Positions 45,147 to 55,160 are shown, counted from the first letter of the stretch. The stretch: DNA of 64,000 nt from Novosphingobium sp. MD-1 (GCF_001014975.1 NZ_BBXA01000028.1:62001-126000), one strand, 5' to 3'. Notes: generated by a model from the letters alone, not told the origin. Translations and numbers: made by a program.

Positions 45147-45820
45147 TGGAAGAACTGCCGGAGGATCGGGCGGACAGCCTGATCCATGCCCGCGGAGGAT
45201 CGCCCGACGATCTCGTTCGCGCCGTGGAAGCGGCCCTGTTCGCATCCGGCGAGCCGCTGACGCCCCAGCAACTGTCCGCCCATCTCGGCGGCGCGCGGGT
45301 TGATGGCGCGCTGGAGCAGCTTGTCGCGCACTATGCCGGGCGCGGGATTGAACTCGTCGAGCGCGGCGGCTGCTGGCATTTCCAGACGGCGGCCGATCTG
45401 GCCCACCTGCTGCGAACGGAGCGCGAGGATGTGCGCCGTCTGTCGCGGGCCGCGACCGAGGCCTTGGCGATCATCGCCTATCACGAACCGGTCAGCCGCG
45501 CCGAGATCGAGGCGATCCGGGGCGTGCAGACATCGCGCGGCACGCTGGACGTGCTGCTGGAAGCGGGCTGGATTCGCGTCGCCGGCCGGCGCGAGGTGCC
45601 GGGGCGGCCCACGATCTATGCCACGACGCCCGGTTTCCTTGCGCACTTCGGGCTGGAATCGCGCCGGGACCTGCCGGGGATCGACGAATTGCGCGCCGCC
45701 GGCCTGCTTGACCCGGTGGACGATGTTTTCGCGGCCTTGACCGGGCATGATGACGAGGATCAGGCTGATGCCGAACCGGCCTTTTCCGACGTCGAAGACG
45801 AATCTTTGCGGCCTGATTGA
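45143..45820 (+). CDS. scpB: Segregation and condensation protein B
   Basis: Tandem winged-helix partner of ScpA, 225 residues. Core motifs are LVRAVEAALFASGEPLTPQQ, LSRAATEALAIIAYHEPVSR, IEAIRGVQTSRGTLDVLLEA and RPTIYATTPGFLAHFGL. An acidic tail (DDEDQADAEPAFSDVEDES) ends the protein. The ATG at 45143 overlaps the scpA TGA by four bases; the next codon is also ATG. It belongs to the nagZ-scpA-scpB run and is followed 72 bases later by tatA. Confidence 0.95.
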   Translation: MMEELPEDRADSLIHARGGSPDDLVRAVEAALFASGEPLTPQQLSAHLGGARVDGALEQLVAHYAGRGIELVERGGCWHFQTAADLAHLLRTEREDVRRLSRAATEALAIIAYHEPVSRAEIEAIRGVQTSRGTLDVLLEAGWIRVAGRREVPGRPTIYATTPGFLAHFGLESRRDLPGIDELRAAGLLDPVDDVFAALTGHDDEDQADAEPAFSDVEDESLRPD

Positions 45821-45892
45821 CTCTTTACGGCTTGGATTGACTGGCGATTCCGCACGAGATGTCCTATCTGGAGCGGAGAAGGAGATTTTACG

Positions 45893-46147
45893 ATGGGTAG
45901 CCTGTCCCTACCGCACCTGATTATCCTCGCGCTGGTCGTTCTCGTGCTTTTCGGGCGTGGTCGCATTTCCGAAATGATGGGCGATTTCGGCAAGGGTATC
46001 AAAAGCTTCAAGCAGGGTATGACGGAAGAGACCGATCGTCCGGTAACCGCGCCGCCGCCGCAGCTTCAGCAGTCGACGCCGCCGGCGCCGTCCGCACAGA
46101 CCACTGCCGCTCCGGCGGAGCAGCACGGACCCTCGGGCAACGCCTGA
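45893..46147 (+). CDS. tatA: Sec-independent translocase protein TatA
   Basis: Tat pore-forming subunit of 84 residues. One N-terminal transmembrane helix ([15 protein letters not shown]) is followed by the hinge [20 protein letters not shown] and a disordered Pro/Gln-rich tail. AAGGAG lies eight bases before the ATG. It begins the tatABC run. The system would export the twin-arginine molybdenum enzyme subunit encoded at 5789-7951. Confidence 0.96.
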   Translation: MGSLSLPHLIILALVVLVLFGRGRISEMMGDFGKGIKSFKQGMTEETDRPVTAPPPQLQQSTPPAPSAQTTAAPAEQHGPSGNA

Positions 46148-46178
46148 CACAGCCCGGATACCGGACCCGATCTGAACC

Positions 46179-46580
46179 ATGTTCGACGTAGCGCCGTCAG
46201 AGCTGCTGCTGGTGGCCATTGTCGCCATCGTGGTGATCGGCCCCAAGGACTTGCCGCTCGCCCTGCGCACGGCAGGCCGCTGGATGGGCAAGATCCGCCG
46301 CGTCTCCAACCATTTTCGCGCGGGGATCGAAACCATGATCCGCGAGGCGGAAATGGAGGAAATGGAGCGCAAGTGGCGCGAACAGAACGCCGCGATCATG
46401 GCGCAGGATGCGACGCAGGACGGGGGGAAGGCCGCCGAAGGGCAGACGCCTGATGCCGCTGCCGATCAGGTCGCGGCGCCGGCCGTCATGCCCGAAGTCG
46501 CGGCGCACGCGCCGACGCCGCCGGTCGAACCCGCGCCAGCTGCTCCCGCATCTCAAACCGACGCACCCCGACTGCTATGA
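46179..46580 (+). CDS. tatB: Sec-independent translocase protein TatB
   Basis: Tat receptor subunit of 133 residues. It starts MFDVAPSELLLVAIVAIVVI with the membrane helix, then GPKDLPLALRTAGRWMGKIR, the TatB hallmark, followed by an amphipathic helix with many Glu/Arg residues and an Ala/Pro-rich tail. It lies 31 bases after tatA and overlaps tatC by four bases (ATGA). Confidence 0.96.
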   Translation: MFDVAPSELLLVAIVAIVVIGPKDLPLALRTAGRWMGKIRRVSNHFRAGIETMIREAEMEEMERKWREQNAAIMAQDATQDGGKAAEGQTPDAAADQVAAPAVMPEVAAHAPTPPVEPAPAAPASQTDAPRLL

Positions 46581-47386
46581 TTCGCGATATCGACGAAACG
46601 CAGGCGCCCTTGCTGGACCACCTGCTGGAACTGCGCACGCGGCTGTTGCGCTGCGTCTATGCGCTGGCGGTCACGTTCGCGATCTGCTTCTATTTCGCGG
46701 ACGATATCTTCGCGCTGCTGGCGCGTCCGCTGATGGAAGCGTTTCCGCCGGGGCAGGGCAAGCTGATCTACACCAAGCTCTACGAAGCGTTCTTCGTGGA
46801 ACTGAAGGTTTCCCTGTTTGCCGCGTTCCTGCTGAGCTTTCCGATCATTGCCAACCAGCTCTGGGCCTTCGTGGCTCCGGGGCTCTATGCGCGGGAAAAG
46901 AAGGCGTTCCTGCCGTTCCTGATCGCCACGCCGATCCTGTTCACCGCCGGCGCCAGCCTGGCCTACTTCATCGTCATGCCCACGGCCTTCAAATGGTTCC
47001 TCGGCTTTCAGGGCGACAAGGGCGGGCTGCATCTGGAGGCGCTGCCGGGCACGGGCGATTACCTGAACCTCGTCATGCAGTTCATCCTGGCGTTCGGCAT
47101 CAGCTTCCTGTTGCCGGTGCTGCTGATGCTGCTGAACCGCGCCGGCATCGTCACGCGCGCGCAACTGGTGGCGGCGCGGCGCTACGTGATCGTCGGGATC
47201 ACCGCACTGGCTGCCGTGATTACGCCGCCCGATGTTGTTTCGCAGCTGATGCTCGCCATTCCGCTGCTGTTCCTGTTCGAAGGCACGCTGGTGGTGATGC
47301 GCTTTGCCGAGAAGTCCGATGCGGTAGAAAAGGCGAAGCAGGAAGCCGCAGCCGCCGCGGGCGAACCGACTCGGCTTCTTCCCTGA
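46577..47386 (+). CDS. tatC: Sec-independent translocase protein TatC
   Basis: Polytopic core of the twin-arginine translocase, 269 residues with six transmembrane helices. The N-terminal motif QAPLLDHLLELRTRLLRCVY binds signal peptides; the first periplasmic loop and the FLLSFPIIANQLWAFVAPGL segment are conserved. The ATG overlaps the tatB stop. The following 108 bases before the sensor kinase gene show no recognisable feature. Confidence 0.96.
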   Translation: MIRDIDETQAPLLDHLLELRTRLLRCVYALAVTFAICFYFADDIFALLARPLMEAFPPGQGKLIYTKLYEAFFVELKVSLFAAFLLSFPIIANQLWAFVAPGLYAREKKAFLPFLIATPILFTAGASLAYFIVMPTAFKWFLGFQGDKGGLHLEALPGTGDYLNLVMQFILAFGISFLLPVLLMLLNRAGIVTRAQLVAARRYVIVGITALAAVITPPDVVSQLMLAIPLLFLFEGTLVVMRFAEKSDAVEKAKQEAAAAAGEPTRLLP

Positions 47387-47494
47387 TTCCCTGATCGATT
47401 TCTCCAGCCCCTCTGCGTCATTTGAGCGTGGCATCGCTTGCCATGTGTCCGTCTGTTGCTAAGGACGCGGGAGTAGCTCGAAAGGCCACCAGGG

Positions 47495-50400
47495 ATGAGC
47501 CTGACGTTGGCGGCGCTCTATGCGCTTGCACTGATTGGTATCCTGTTCGTCGTTGCCGCCCTGGTCGAAGCGCGCGCGGAAGCGGCGCGCAGCCGGCCGG
47601 CGCTGCGCCATGTCGCCTACACGCTGGCGCTGGGCGTCTATTGTTCGAGCTGGACGTTCTATGGCGCGGTCGGCAGCGCGGTGCGCGAAGGGTGGAACTA
47701 CCTGCCGATCTACCTCGCGCCGTCGCTGCTGCTGATTTTCGCCCCGGCCCTGCTGCGGCGGCTGGCCGAAGCGGTGCACGAGGAAAAGGCCACCACCATT
47801 TCGGATTTCATCGCCGCCCGCTTCGGGCACGATCCCGGAATGGCGCGGCTGGTCACGCTGATCGCGCTGGTGGGCATCATTCCCTACGTCGCGCTGCAAT
47901 TGCGCTCGATCGGCAGTGCCATAGCGGTCGTTTCGGGCAGCGACGTCGCGGTACCGGTGATGGTTGCCGCGTCGGTCGTGCTTGCCGCTTTCGCGATCCT
48001 GTTCGGCGCGCGGCGGTATGAAGTCGCCGGGCGAAGCGAGGGCATGTTGTTCTCGATCGCGCTGGAATCGATCATCAAGCTGGTGGCGCTGATCGTGGTG
48101 AGCGCGATCGCCGTCTATGTCATCGCGCAGGCGCCGCCGGAGCGGTTCGCTATCGGATTGCGCGAAACGGCGGCGCGTTTCGCTCCCTCGCATCTCTCGT
48201 TCGAATTCGTGGTGATCGGCATGATTTCCGCGATGGCGATCGTGGTACTGCCGCGCCAGTTCTTCATGGGCCTGGCCGAAGCGCAGCAGCCCGATGATCT
48301 GCCGCGCGCGCGGTGGGGCGTGGCGGCCTATGTCGGTGGCATGGCGGTGCTGGTCCTGCCGATCGCCCTTGCGGGGCTTGTGGCCTTGCCGCCCGCCGCC
48401 GCGCCCGACCTGTTTGTGCTGGCGCTGCCCGATGCCGCAGGGCTGCACTGGCTGACATCCATCGCGCTGCTCGGCGGGATCAGTTCGGCCAGCGCCATGG
48501 TCATCGTGGACGCCACCGCATTGGCGACGATGGTCTCGAACGACCTGATCTTCCCCGCCGTTCTGCGCAGCGAGACCGACGATGCCGCCGGCGCTCTGGG
48601 GCGGCGGATGATGGTGGTGCGGCGCTCGGCGATCGTCGGCATCGTCGCGCTGGCGCTGGTCTGGGCGCTGATGCTGTCGCCGCGCAGCTCGCTCGCCTCG
48701 ATCGGGCTGGTCGCTTTTGCGGCGATGGCGCAGTTTACCCCGCATTTCGTGCTGGGGATTTTCGGCAAGGATCGCGATCCGGTTGCCGGGCGCGCCAGCC
48801 TGGCCGCCGGCTTCGCGCTGTGGCTGTGGACGCTGGCCATGCCGCAGGTCCTGCCCGAAGCGTGGATGACCGCGTTGGCCGGAACGTTGGCCGATCCCTT
48901 GCGCCTGCTCGGCATTGGCCATGCCAGCCCGCTGGTGCATGGCGTGCTGTGGAGCATGGCGGCCAACCTGATCGTGCTTGTTGCCGGGACGGCGGGGCGC
49001 GATCCGGGAAGCCGCCTCCCGATCATGTTGCGTGGCGCGCGGCCGGTACGCAACATCGGCGAACTGGCCGATCTGGTCGGTCGCTTCACGGGCGAGGAAC
49101 GGGCGGAAGAGGAGTTTCCGGTCTACCGGCGGGCGCTGCCGGTCGATCGGCTGACGGCCCGACGGGCGCAGGACCTCATCGCCGGGGTGGTCGGAGTCTC
49201 GTCGGCGCGCACGCTCGTCGCCTCCGCGCTGGCCGGCGCGCAGATGAGCATCGAGGACGTGGCGCGGCTGCTTGACGAGGGCGGCCAGTCGCTCCGCTTC
49301 TCGCGCACGCTGCTGGCGGCCACGTTCGAGAACCTGCATTCGGGCATCAGCGTCATCGATGCGGACCTCAATCTGGTGGCGTGGAACACGCAATACATCG
49401 AACTGTTCAACTACCCGCCGGGGCTGGTGCGCGTGGGCGTCCCCATCGCCGACCTGATCCGCTTCAACGTCGAGCGCGGCCATTTCGCGGGGACGCCGGA
49501 CGAGGAAGTGGAGAAGCGGTTGGCGCATCTGCGCGCACGCCGGACGTTCACGTCGGAGCGCGTGCGGCCCGACGGGCGCGTCATCCGGTCCACCGGTGGT
49601 CCGATGCCGGGCGGCGGCTATGTTACCGCCTTTGCCGATACCACCGAGGAAGCTCGCGTGCGGGGGGAACTGCGGCGCACGTTGGAACAACTGGAAAGCC
49701 GCGTCGCCGAACGCACGCGGGAATTGTCCGAAGCCAATCGCCTGCTGGCCGAATCGACGCGCGAGAAGACGCGCTTCCTTGCCGCGGCCAGCCACGATCT
49801 GCTGCAGCCGCTTCATGCGGCGCGGCTGTTCGCTTCCGCTCTTGATCGCAGCGTGGAAGGCGGCGCGAAAATCATGGTCGCGCGGGTGGAGCGCTCGATC
49901 GTGGCGGCAGAAGACCTGCTGCGCGCGCTGCTCGATATCAGCAAGCTCGATGCTGGCGGCATCCAGCCCAGTCCCGAGGTGATTCCGCTGGCGCGCCTGC
50001 TGCGCGACATCGCCGAAGGCATTCGCCCGATGGCGGAGGAAAAGGAACTGCGGCTGACGGTGGGGCCGGTGTTCGGCGCAGTGGAAACCGACCCCGGCCT
50101 CCTGCGCTCCGTTCTTCAGAACCTGCTGTCGAACGCCGTGCGCTATACCGAGCAGGGCGGTATTCTCGTCGGCGTCCGCCGGCGCGGCACCACGCTGCGG
50201 ATTGACGTGGTCGATACGGGTGTGGGCATTCCCGAAGACCAGCAGAAGGCGGTGTTTTCCGAATTTACCCGCCTGGGGGCGGTGGAGGCCGAAGGCCTTG
50301 GCCTTGGCCTTGCCATCGTGGAACGGATCGCCAGGCTGCTCGGCGTTCGCCTGGAGCTTGCGTCAACGCCGGGCAAAGGCAGCCGGTTCAGCGTGATCCT

Positions 50401-50839
50401 GCCCGCCGTCGCGATGCCCGACGAGGACGCAGATGCGCACACGCCTTTCAGCGCCGGCCGGCCGGTCCGCGCGCTGACGGTGCTGGTGGTGGATAACGAT
50501 CCCGTCATCATCGAAGCTTCGGAAGCCTTGCTGGGCGGCAGCGGTCATACCGTGCTGGGCGCCGCGACCATGGCCGAGGCGCTGGCGCTGGTGGGGCGCG
50601 CGGATGTCGCGCTGCTCGATTTCCACCTCGATGGCGGGGAGGACGGCATTGCCCTGGCCGATCTGATCCACAAGGATCGCCCGGCCATGCCGATGGCGAT
50701 GGTCACGGCCGAAAGCGGCGCGCAACTGCGCCGCCGCGCGCGCCGGCGCGGTATTCCGCTGTTCGTGAAGCCGATCGATCCGTCCGCGCTGGAAGCCTTC
50801 CTCGCGCGGGTCTCAATGCGCGAGGTCGAGCCCCAGTGA
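47495..50839 (+). CDS. Sodium/solute-symporter-fused hybrid sensor histidine kinase (CrbS-like)
   Basis: Membrane sensor of 1114 residues. Residues about 1-500 form an SSF-like transporter domain with 12-13 helices (CSSWTFYGAVGSAVREGW, TTISDFIAARFGHD). A PAS domain (about 600-710, LHSGISVIDADLNLVAWNTQ) and a coiled coil follow. The HisKA domain has phosphoacceptor H767 (AAASHDLLQPLHAARL), the HATPase has DTGVGIPEDQQ and GLGLGLAIVERI, and the C-terminal receiver has phosphoacceptor D1042 (LLDFHLDGGED). This is the CrbS/CbrA-type architecture. In Vibrio and Pseudomonas CrbS works with the LuxR-type CrbR to switch on acs. Here the RR and acs genes lie just downstream on the opposite strand; the two 3' ends overlap by 27 bases. 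Confidence 0.92.
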   Translation: MSLTLAALYALALIGILFVVAALVEARAEAARSRPALRHVAYTLALGVYCSSWTFYGAVGSAVREGWNYLPIYLAPSLLLIFAPALLRRLAEAVHEEKATTISDFIAARFGHDPGMARLVTLIALVGIIPYVALQLRSIGSAIAVVSGSDVAVPVMVAASVVLAAFAILFGARRYEVAGRSEGMLFSIALESIIKLVALIVVSAIAVYVIAQAPPERFAIGLRETAARFAPSHLSFEFVVIGMISAMAIVVLPRQFFMGLAEAQQPDDLPRARWGVAAYVGGMAVLVLPIALAGLVALPPAAAPDLFVLALPDAAGLHWLTSIALLGGISSASAMVIVDATALATMVSNDLIFPAVLRSETDDAAGALGRRMMVVRRSAIVGIVALALVWALMLSPRSSLASIGLVAFAAMAQFTPHFVLGIFGKDRDPVAGRASLAAGFALWLWTLAMPQVLPEAWMTALAGTLADPLRLLGIGHASPLVHGVLWSMAANLIVLVAGTAGRDPGSRLPIMLRGARPVRNIGELADLVGRFTGEERAEEEFPVYRRALPVDRLTARRAQDLIAGVVGVSSARTLVASALAGAQMSIEDVARLLDEGGQSLRFSRTLLAATFENLHSGISVIDADLNLVAWNTQYIELFNYPPGLVRVGVPIADLIRFNVERGHFAGTPDEEVEKRLAHLRARRTFTSERVRPDGRVIRSTGGPMPGGGYVTAFADTTEEARVRGELRRTLEQLESRVAERTRELSEANRLLAESTREKTRFLAAASHDLLQPLHAARLFASALDRSVEGGAKIMVARVERSIVAAEDLLRALLDISKLDAGGIQPSPEVIPLARLLRDIAEGIRPMAEEKELRLTVGPVFGAVETDPGLLRSVLQNLLSNAVRYTEQGGILVGVRRRGTTLRIDVVDTGVGIPEDQQKAVFSEFTRLGAVEAEGLGLGLAIVERIARLLGVRLELASTPGKGSRFSVILPAVAMPDEDADAHTPFSAGRPVRALTVLVVDNDPVIIEASEALLGGSGHTVLGAATMAEALALVGRADVALLDFHLDGGEDGIALADLIHKDRPAMPMAMVTAESGAQLRRRARRRGIPLFVKPIDPSALEAFLARVSMREVEPQ

Positions 50840-51433
50840 CCGCGCGACCAGCGCGGCCTGCGTGCGGTTGCGCACGTCCAGCTTGCGCATGATCGCGGTC
50901 ATGTGCGCCTTGACAGTGGCTTCGCTCATACCAAGGTCGTGGGCGATCTGCTTGTTGAGTTTGCCTTCCAGCACCGCGAGCAGCACCTTGAGTTGAGTCG
51001 GCGTCAGGCCCGCCACCTCGCGGCGAACCTGATCGACAGGCTCGGCCTGCGGGTGAATCTCCTCGGGCCGTCCCAGCGCCTTCCGGATGGCATCCTCAAT
51101 CACGGTCAGATCGGCATCCTTGCGCAGGAAGCCCACCGCGCCGAATGCGCGCGCCTCCTGCGCGGCGTTGGCGCCCTCGGCGCTCGACACCACCAGGATC
51201 GGCACATCGGGCTTTTCGGCGTGGAGCAGGGCGATCCCGGAATAGCCCACCGCGCCCGGCATCTTCAGATCCAGCGTGATAAGGCGCAAGTCGGGCGCGT
51301 CGGCCGTCGCCTTCGCGGCGGCGGCCAGCGTGCCTGCTTCCAGGATTTTCGCTTCGGGCGCGACGTGGGCAACCGCGACCGTCAGGGCCTGACGGAACAG
51401 CGGGTGATCGTCGGCGATCAGGATCGTACTTAT
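50813..51433 (-). CDS. LuxR/NarL-family response regulator (CrbR-like) with ATA at the expected start codon
   Basis: Response regulator of about 206 residues. Reading from the ATA codon at 51433-51431 gives a complete receiver: [16 protein letters not shown] with the acidic pair D8/D9, phosphoacceptor D55 (ITLDLKMPG), and K in FLRKDAD. A LuxR helix-turn-helix follows ([40 protein letters not shown]). No ATG, GTG or TTG occurs in frame between the upstream stop and the receiver core. The first canonical start, TTG at 51289, would delete D8/D9 and half the receiver. GGAGG lies four bases before the ATA. A single G-to-A change would turn an ancestral ATGA overlap with acs (stop TGA, start ATG) into the present ATAA. 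An ATT at 51448 is an alternative rare start. Confidence 0.85.
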   Translation of the reverse strand: MSTILIADDHPLFRQALTVAVAHVAPEAKILEAGTLAAAAKATADAPDLRLITLDLKMPGAVGYSGIALLHAEKPDVPILVVSSAEGANAAQEARAFGAVGFLRKDADLTVIEDAIRKALGRPEEIHPQAEPVDQVRREVAGLTPTQLKVLLAVLEGKLNKQIAHDLGMSEATVKAHMTAIMRKLDVRNRTQAALVARSLGLDLAH

Positions 51434-53382
51434 ACGGCCTCCGCCAATTTCGGTCGATTGGCCAGAAGATGGTCCACGACCGAAGGATCGGCAAGGGTAG
51501 ACGTATCGCCAAGGTTACTTACGTCGTTTTCTGCGATCTTGCGGAGGATTCGCCGCATGATCTTGCCGCTCCGCGTCTTGGGCAGGCCGGGAGCGAACTG
51601 GATCACGTCCGGCGTGGCGATCGGGCCGATCTCGTGCCGCACCCACTGGATCAGCTCCTTGCGCAGCGCCTCGTCAGGTTCGATCTCGGCATTGCAGGTG
51701 ACGTAGGCGTAGATGCCCTGACCCTTGATCTCGTGCGGCATCCCCACCACGGCGGCTTCGGCCACCTTGGGATGAGCGACCAGCGCGCTTTCGATCTCGG
51801 CCGTGCCCATGCGGTGGCCGGACACGTTGATCACGTCGTCGATGCGGCCGGTGATCCAGAAGTACCCGTCCTCGTCGCGGCGGGCGCCGTCACCGGTGAA
51901 ATAGAGGCCCTTGAACGTGGTGAAATAGGTCTGGAAGAAGCGTTCGTGATCGCCCCACACGGTGCGCATCTGGCCAGGCCACGAATCGGTCACGACCAGG
52001 CAGCCGTCGGTCGCGCCGTCCAGGAACGTGCCGTCGTTGTCGACCAGCGCAGGCTTCACGCCGAATATCGGGCGCGTGGCGGAACCCGGCTTCAGCGCCG
52101 TGGCGCCGGGCAGGGGCGTGATCATCGCGCCGCCGGTTTCGGTCTGCCACCAGGTGTCGACGATCGGGCAGCGGCCTTCGCCCACCACCTTGTGATACCA
52201 TTCCCAGGCTTCGGGATTGATCGGCTCGCCCACCGAACCCAGCAGGCGCAGCGTCTTGCGGCTGGTCTTCTTCACCCATTCGTCGCCTTCGCGCATCAGC
52301 GCGCGCAACGCGGTGGGGGCGCCATAGAAGATCTCGACGCCGAACTTGTCCACCACCTGCCAGAAGCGGCTGGCATCGGGGAAGTTGGGCACGCCTTCGA
52401 ACATCACCGTGGTCGCGCCATTGGCCAGCGGGCCATAGACCACATACGAATGGCCCGTGACCCAGCCGATGTCCGCCGCGCACCAGTAGATCTGGCCGGG
52501 CCGGTAGTCGAACACGTACTGGTGCGTCAGCGATGCCCAGACCGAATAGCCGCCGGTGGTGTGCAGCACGCCCTTGGGCTTGCCGGTGGAGCCGGAGGTG
52601 TAGAGGATGAACAGCGGGTCTTCCGCGCTCATTTCCTCGGGCGCGCATTCGGCGGCTTGCGTGGCGACGGCGGTCGCCCAGTCGACATCGCGGCCTTCGA
52701 CCATGGCCACGGCGGCGCCGGTGCGGCGGAGCATGATCACGGTATCGACATCGGGGCACTGCTTGAGCGCTTCATCGACATTGGCCTTGAGCGGCACCTT
52801 CTTGCCGCCACGCAGCCCTTCGTCGGAGGTGAGCACGATGCGGCTGTCGCAGTCGATGATGCGGCCGGCGAGCGCGTCGGGCGAAAAGCCCGCGAACACG
52901 ATCGAATGGATAGCGCCAATGCGCGCGCAGGCCAGCATGGCCACGGCGGCTTCGGGCACCATCGGCAGGTAGATCGTCACCCGCTCGCCCTTCTTCACGC
53001 CCTTGGCGCGCAGGAGGTTGGCGAAGCGGCAGACGTCCTCGTGAAGCTGGCGATAGGTGATGCGGCGTTCCGCATCCTCGGGGCTGTCCGGCTCCCACAG
53101 GATGGCGATGGTATCGCCGCGTTCGGCCAGGTGCCGGTCCAGGCAGTTGGCGGACAGGTTCAGCGTGCCGTCGGCGAACCACTTGATGCCGAAATCGGCC
53201 TCGTGAAAGCTGGTTTCCTTGACGCGGGTGAACGGCTTGATCCAGTCGATCCGCTGCGCTTCCTCGCGCCAGAACGCGTCGGGCTCCTCGACGGAGCGGC
53301 GGTACATTTCTTGATAGCGCGCATCGTCGATCAGCGCGTTGGCCGACCATTCCGACGGAACGGGGTAGATGGCCTCACCCAT
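51430..53382 (-). CDS. acs: Acetyl-CoA synthetase (AMP-forming)
   Basis: Enzyme of 650 residues that activates acetate with ATP and CoA. Signatures: P-loop-like [35 protein letters not shown], the hinge [20 protein letters not shown], and the acetylation site K607 in [15 protein letters not shown], the target of Pat-type acetyltransferases. Length matches Salmonella Acs (652). The ATG at 53382 gives [12 protein letters not shown]. Its TAA stop overlaps the AGT codon region of the response regulator gene, so the two are probably one transcript. The 177-base gap to the divergent porin contains an inverted repeat that may be a regulator site. Confidence 0.97.
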   Translation of the reverse strand: MGEAIYPVPSEWSANALIDDARYQEMYRRSVEEPDAFWREEAQRIDWIKPFTRVKETSFHEADFGIKWFADGTLNLSANCLDRHLAERGDTIAILWEPDSPEDAERRITYRQLHEDVCRFANLLRAKGVKKGERVTIYLPMVPEAAVAMLACARIGAIHSIVFAGFSPDALAGRIIDCDSRIVLTSDEGLRGGKKVPLKANVDEALKQCPDVDTVIMLRRTGAAVAMVEGRDVDWATAVATQAAECAPEEMSAEDPLFILYTSGSTGKPKGVLHTTGGYSVWASLTHQYVFDYRPGQIYWCAADIGWVTGHSYVVYGPLANGATTVMFEGVPNFPDASRFWQVVDKFGVEIFYGAPTALRALMREGDEWVKKTSRKTLRLLGSVGEPINPEAWEWYHKVVGEGRCPIVDTWWQTETGGAMITPLPGATALKPGSATRPIFGVKPALVDNDGTFLDGATDGCLVVTDSWPGQMRTVWGDHERFFQTYFTTFKGLYFTGDGARRDEDGYFWITGRIDDVINVSGHRMGTAEIESALVAHPKVAEAAVVGMPHEIKGQGIYAYVTCNAEIEPDEALRKELIQWVRHEIGPIATPDVIQFAPGLPKTRSGKIMRRILRKIAENDVSNLGDTSTLADPSVVDHLLANRPKLAEAV

Positions 53383-53453
53383 ACTCAGGCTCTCCTCACA
53401 TAATTCGTTGCCGCAACCCTACCGCACGGGGCCGGAGCGGCGCGCCTAGACAA

Positions 53454-53473
53454 TGGTCGTAGATATAAGACCA
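53454..53473. promoter_or_regulatory. Candidate regulator-binding inverted repeat between acs and the porin gene
   Basis: TGGTC-N10-GACCA within the divergent intergenic region, 72 bases upstream of acs and 87 upstream of the porin start. Its position would suit a regulator acting on both promoters. No consensus for a CrbR-type protein could be checked, so the assignment is tentative. Confidence 0.3.
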
Positions 53474-53559
53474 AGCTCCGGCTGGTTACCAGTTCCGGTT
53501 CAAGGAAAAACCTATCCGCAGTGCCTCGCCAGATGGGCACCGGGAGAGGGATTGTCCGA

Positions 53560-55062
53560 ATGAGCATCAAGATCAGGGGGTCTGTTTGGCTGCTTGCAGC
53601 AACCGCGCTGGCGGTGCCCGGCATGGTCCAGGCACGTCCGACCAGCCGTGAAGCCGCACTCGAAGCGCGCCTGCAACGGCTCGAAGCCGAAATGACGCAG
53701 CTGCGTGCCGATCTCAAGAGCGCGCGCGACGAGCAGGCGGTCCATGCCGATCAGGCTATCGCGGTGCGGCAGACCGCCGAACAGGCGCAGGCCCAGGCGC
53801 TGGTCGCGACCCGCACGGCGGAAGCCGCCGCCACGAAAAGCGACGAGGCGACGGCCAAGGCCACCGCGCTGGCGGACGCCGCGCCGAAGCAGGGCTTCCG
53901 TTCGGGCAATTCCAACGTCGTCCTCTCGGGTTACATCAAGCTGCTGGCTAGCAGCGCGCGCTACAGCGGCGGCGATGATCCCAGCAATTCGCTGGGGCGC
54001 GACCTCTACCTGCCGCAGTCGATCCCGGTGTTCAACCCGGCCAGCCCGACCTCGCCGACGCGCGTGACCGATTTCACCGCCAAGCAGACCCGGTTCTGGG
54101 TGGATGCCAACACCAAGCTCGGCAGCCACGCGCTGAAGGCCTATATCGAGTTCGACTTCCAGGCCGCGCCGGGCACGCCGCAGGCGCTGGGGCAGGGCAC
54201 GCAGCGGACGACCAACGCCTATGACCTCGCCATGCGGCGCGCGTTCGTGCAGTTCGATCGGTGGATGTTCGGGCAGGAATTCACCAACTTCTCGAACCCG
54301 GCCGTCTATCCCGAAAGCACCGACTATGTCGGCGGCGTCGATGGCCTGATCTTCGTGCGCCAGCCGATGGTCCGCTACAGCCTGCCGCTCGACAAGGGGC
54401 TGACGTTGCACCTGGCGGCGGAGAATCCTGAAACAGCTTCGGCCACGGCGGGCGCCGCCGCGCTGATCGAGAATGGCGAGGACCACGCGCCCGATTTCAC
54501 CGCACGGCTGGAATATGCGGGCAAGTTCGGGTTCCTCGACGTTGCCGCGCTGGGCCGCCAGCTGCGCGTGGACAACGCGCGGACTGGCTTGGCCCACATC
54601 AGCGATTCGCGCGTGGGCTGGGGCATCAGCACCACCGGCAAGATATTCCTCAACGAAAAGCACACCAGCGACATCCGCTTCCAGGCGACCTATGGCGAAG
54701 GGATTGGCCGCTACCTGGGCCTGAACTTCAGCCCGGATACGGTGCTGCAGGCCAATGGCCAGCTCGGCAGCGTGCGCAACCTGGCCCTGTTCGGCTCGGG
54801 CCGCTTCGCGCTGAACGATCAATGGCGGGTGAACCTGATCGGCAGCTTCCAGCGCGTGAGCTACGCCAGCTATCTCAACCGCACCACGGCGGGCATCGCC
54901 ATGTACAACCGCCAGGCGTGGAGCATCGCCGGCAACGTATTCTATTCGCCGGTCAAGAATGTCGACCTTGGTGTCGAATACCGCCATGGTGACCGGCGTC
55001 TGGTCAACGATCTGAACGGCCACGTCGATCGCCTGGATTTCGCCGCGAAGTATAGTTTCTAG
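53560..55062 (+). CDS. DcaP-like outer membrane porin
   Basis: Exported protein of 500 residues. A signal peptide (about 1-26, ending VPGMVQA) is followed by a long N-terminal coiled coil (about 30-105, LEARLQRLEAEMTQLRADL) and a beta-barrel of about 370 residues. The barrel starts VVLSGYIKLLA and ends in the terminal aromatic LDFAAKYSF. DcaP porins of Acinetobacter are trimers with an N-terminal coiled coil and pass negatively charged organic acids. The ATG at 53560 has GGGAGAGGG upstream. Its place between acs and a carboxylate-type transporter supports a role in acid uptake. Confidence 0.85.
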   Translation: MSIKIRGSVWLLAATALAVPGMVQARPTSREAALEARLQRLEAEMTQLRADLKSARDEQAVHADQAIAVRQTAEQAQAQALVATRTAEAAATKSDEATAKATALADAAPKQGFRSGNSNVVLSGYIKLLASSARYSGGDDPSNSLGRDLYLPQSIPVFNPASPTSPTRVTDFTAKQTRFWVDANTKLGSHALKAYIEFDFQAAPGTPQALGQGTQRTTNAYDLAMRRAFVQFDRWMFGQEFTNFSNPAVYPESTDYVGGVDGLIFVRQPMVRYSLPLDKGLTLHLAAENPETASATAGAAALIENGEDHAPDFTARLEYAGKFGFLDVAALGRQLRVDNARTGLAHISDSRVGWGISTTGKIFLNEKHTSDIRFQATYGEGIGRYLGLNFSPDTVLQANGQLGSVRNLALFGSGRFALNDQWRVNLIGSFQRVSYASYLNRTTAGIAMYNRQAWSIAGNVFYSPVKNVDLGVEYRHGDRRLVNDLNGHVDRLDFAAKYSF

Positions 55063-55160
55063 AAGAAGTACCTAAAAATCATAACGATGCACGCGGCTCT
55101 TCGGGTCGGACAGCCGTAAAATAGACGTTCAGATCCTGTCTGGGACTGGGAGAGGCAATC

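Noticed and set aside
47459-49816. A long minus-strand open frame opposite the SSF-fused kinase, and a similar one at 5771-7795 opposite the Mo subunit.
   Set aside because: Both are compositional shadows of well-recognised genes, with low-complexity Arg/His/Asp content and no ribosome site.
50813-51289. Response regulator starting at TTG 51289.
   Set aside because: This would begin in the middle of the receiver, without the acidic pair, although the upstream frame encodes a perfect receiver N-terminus; an unusual start at ATA is the better reading.
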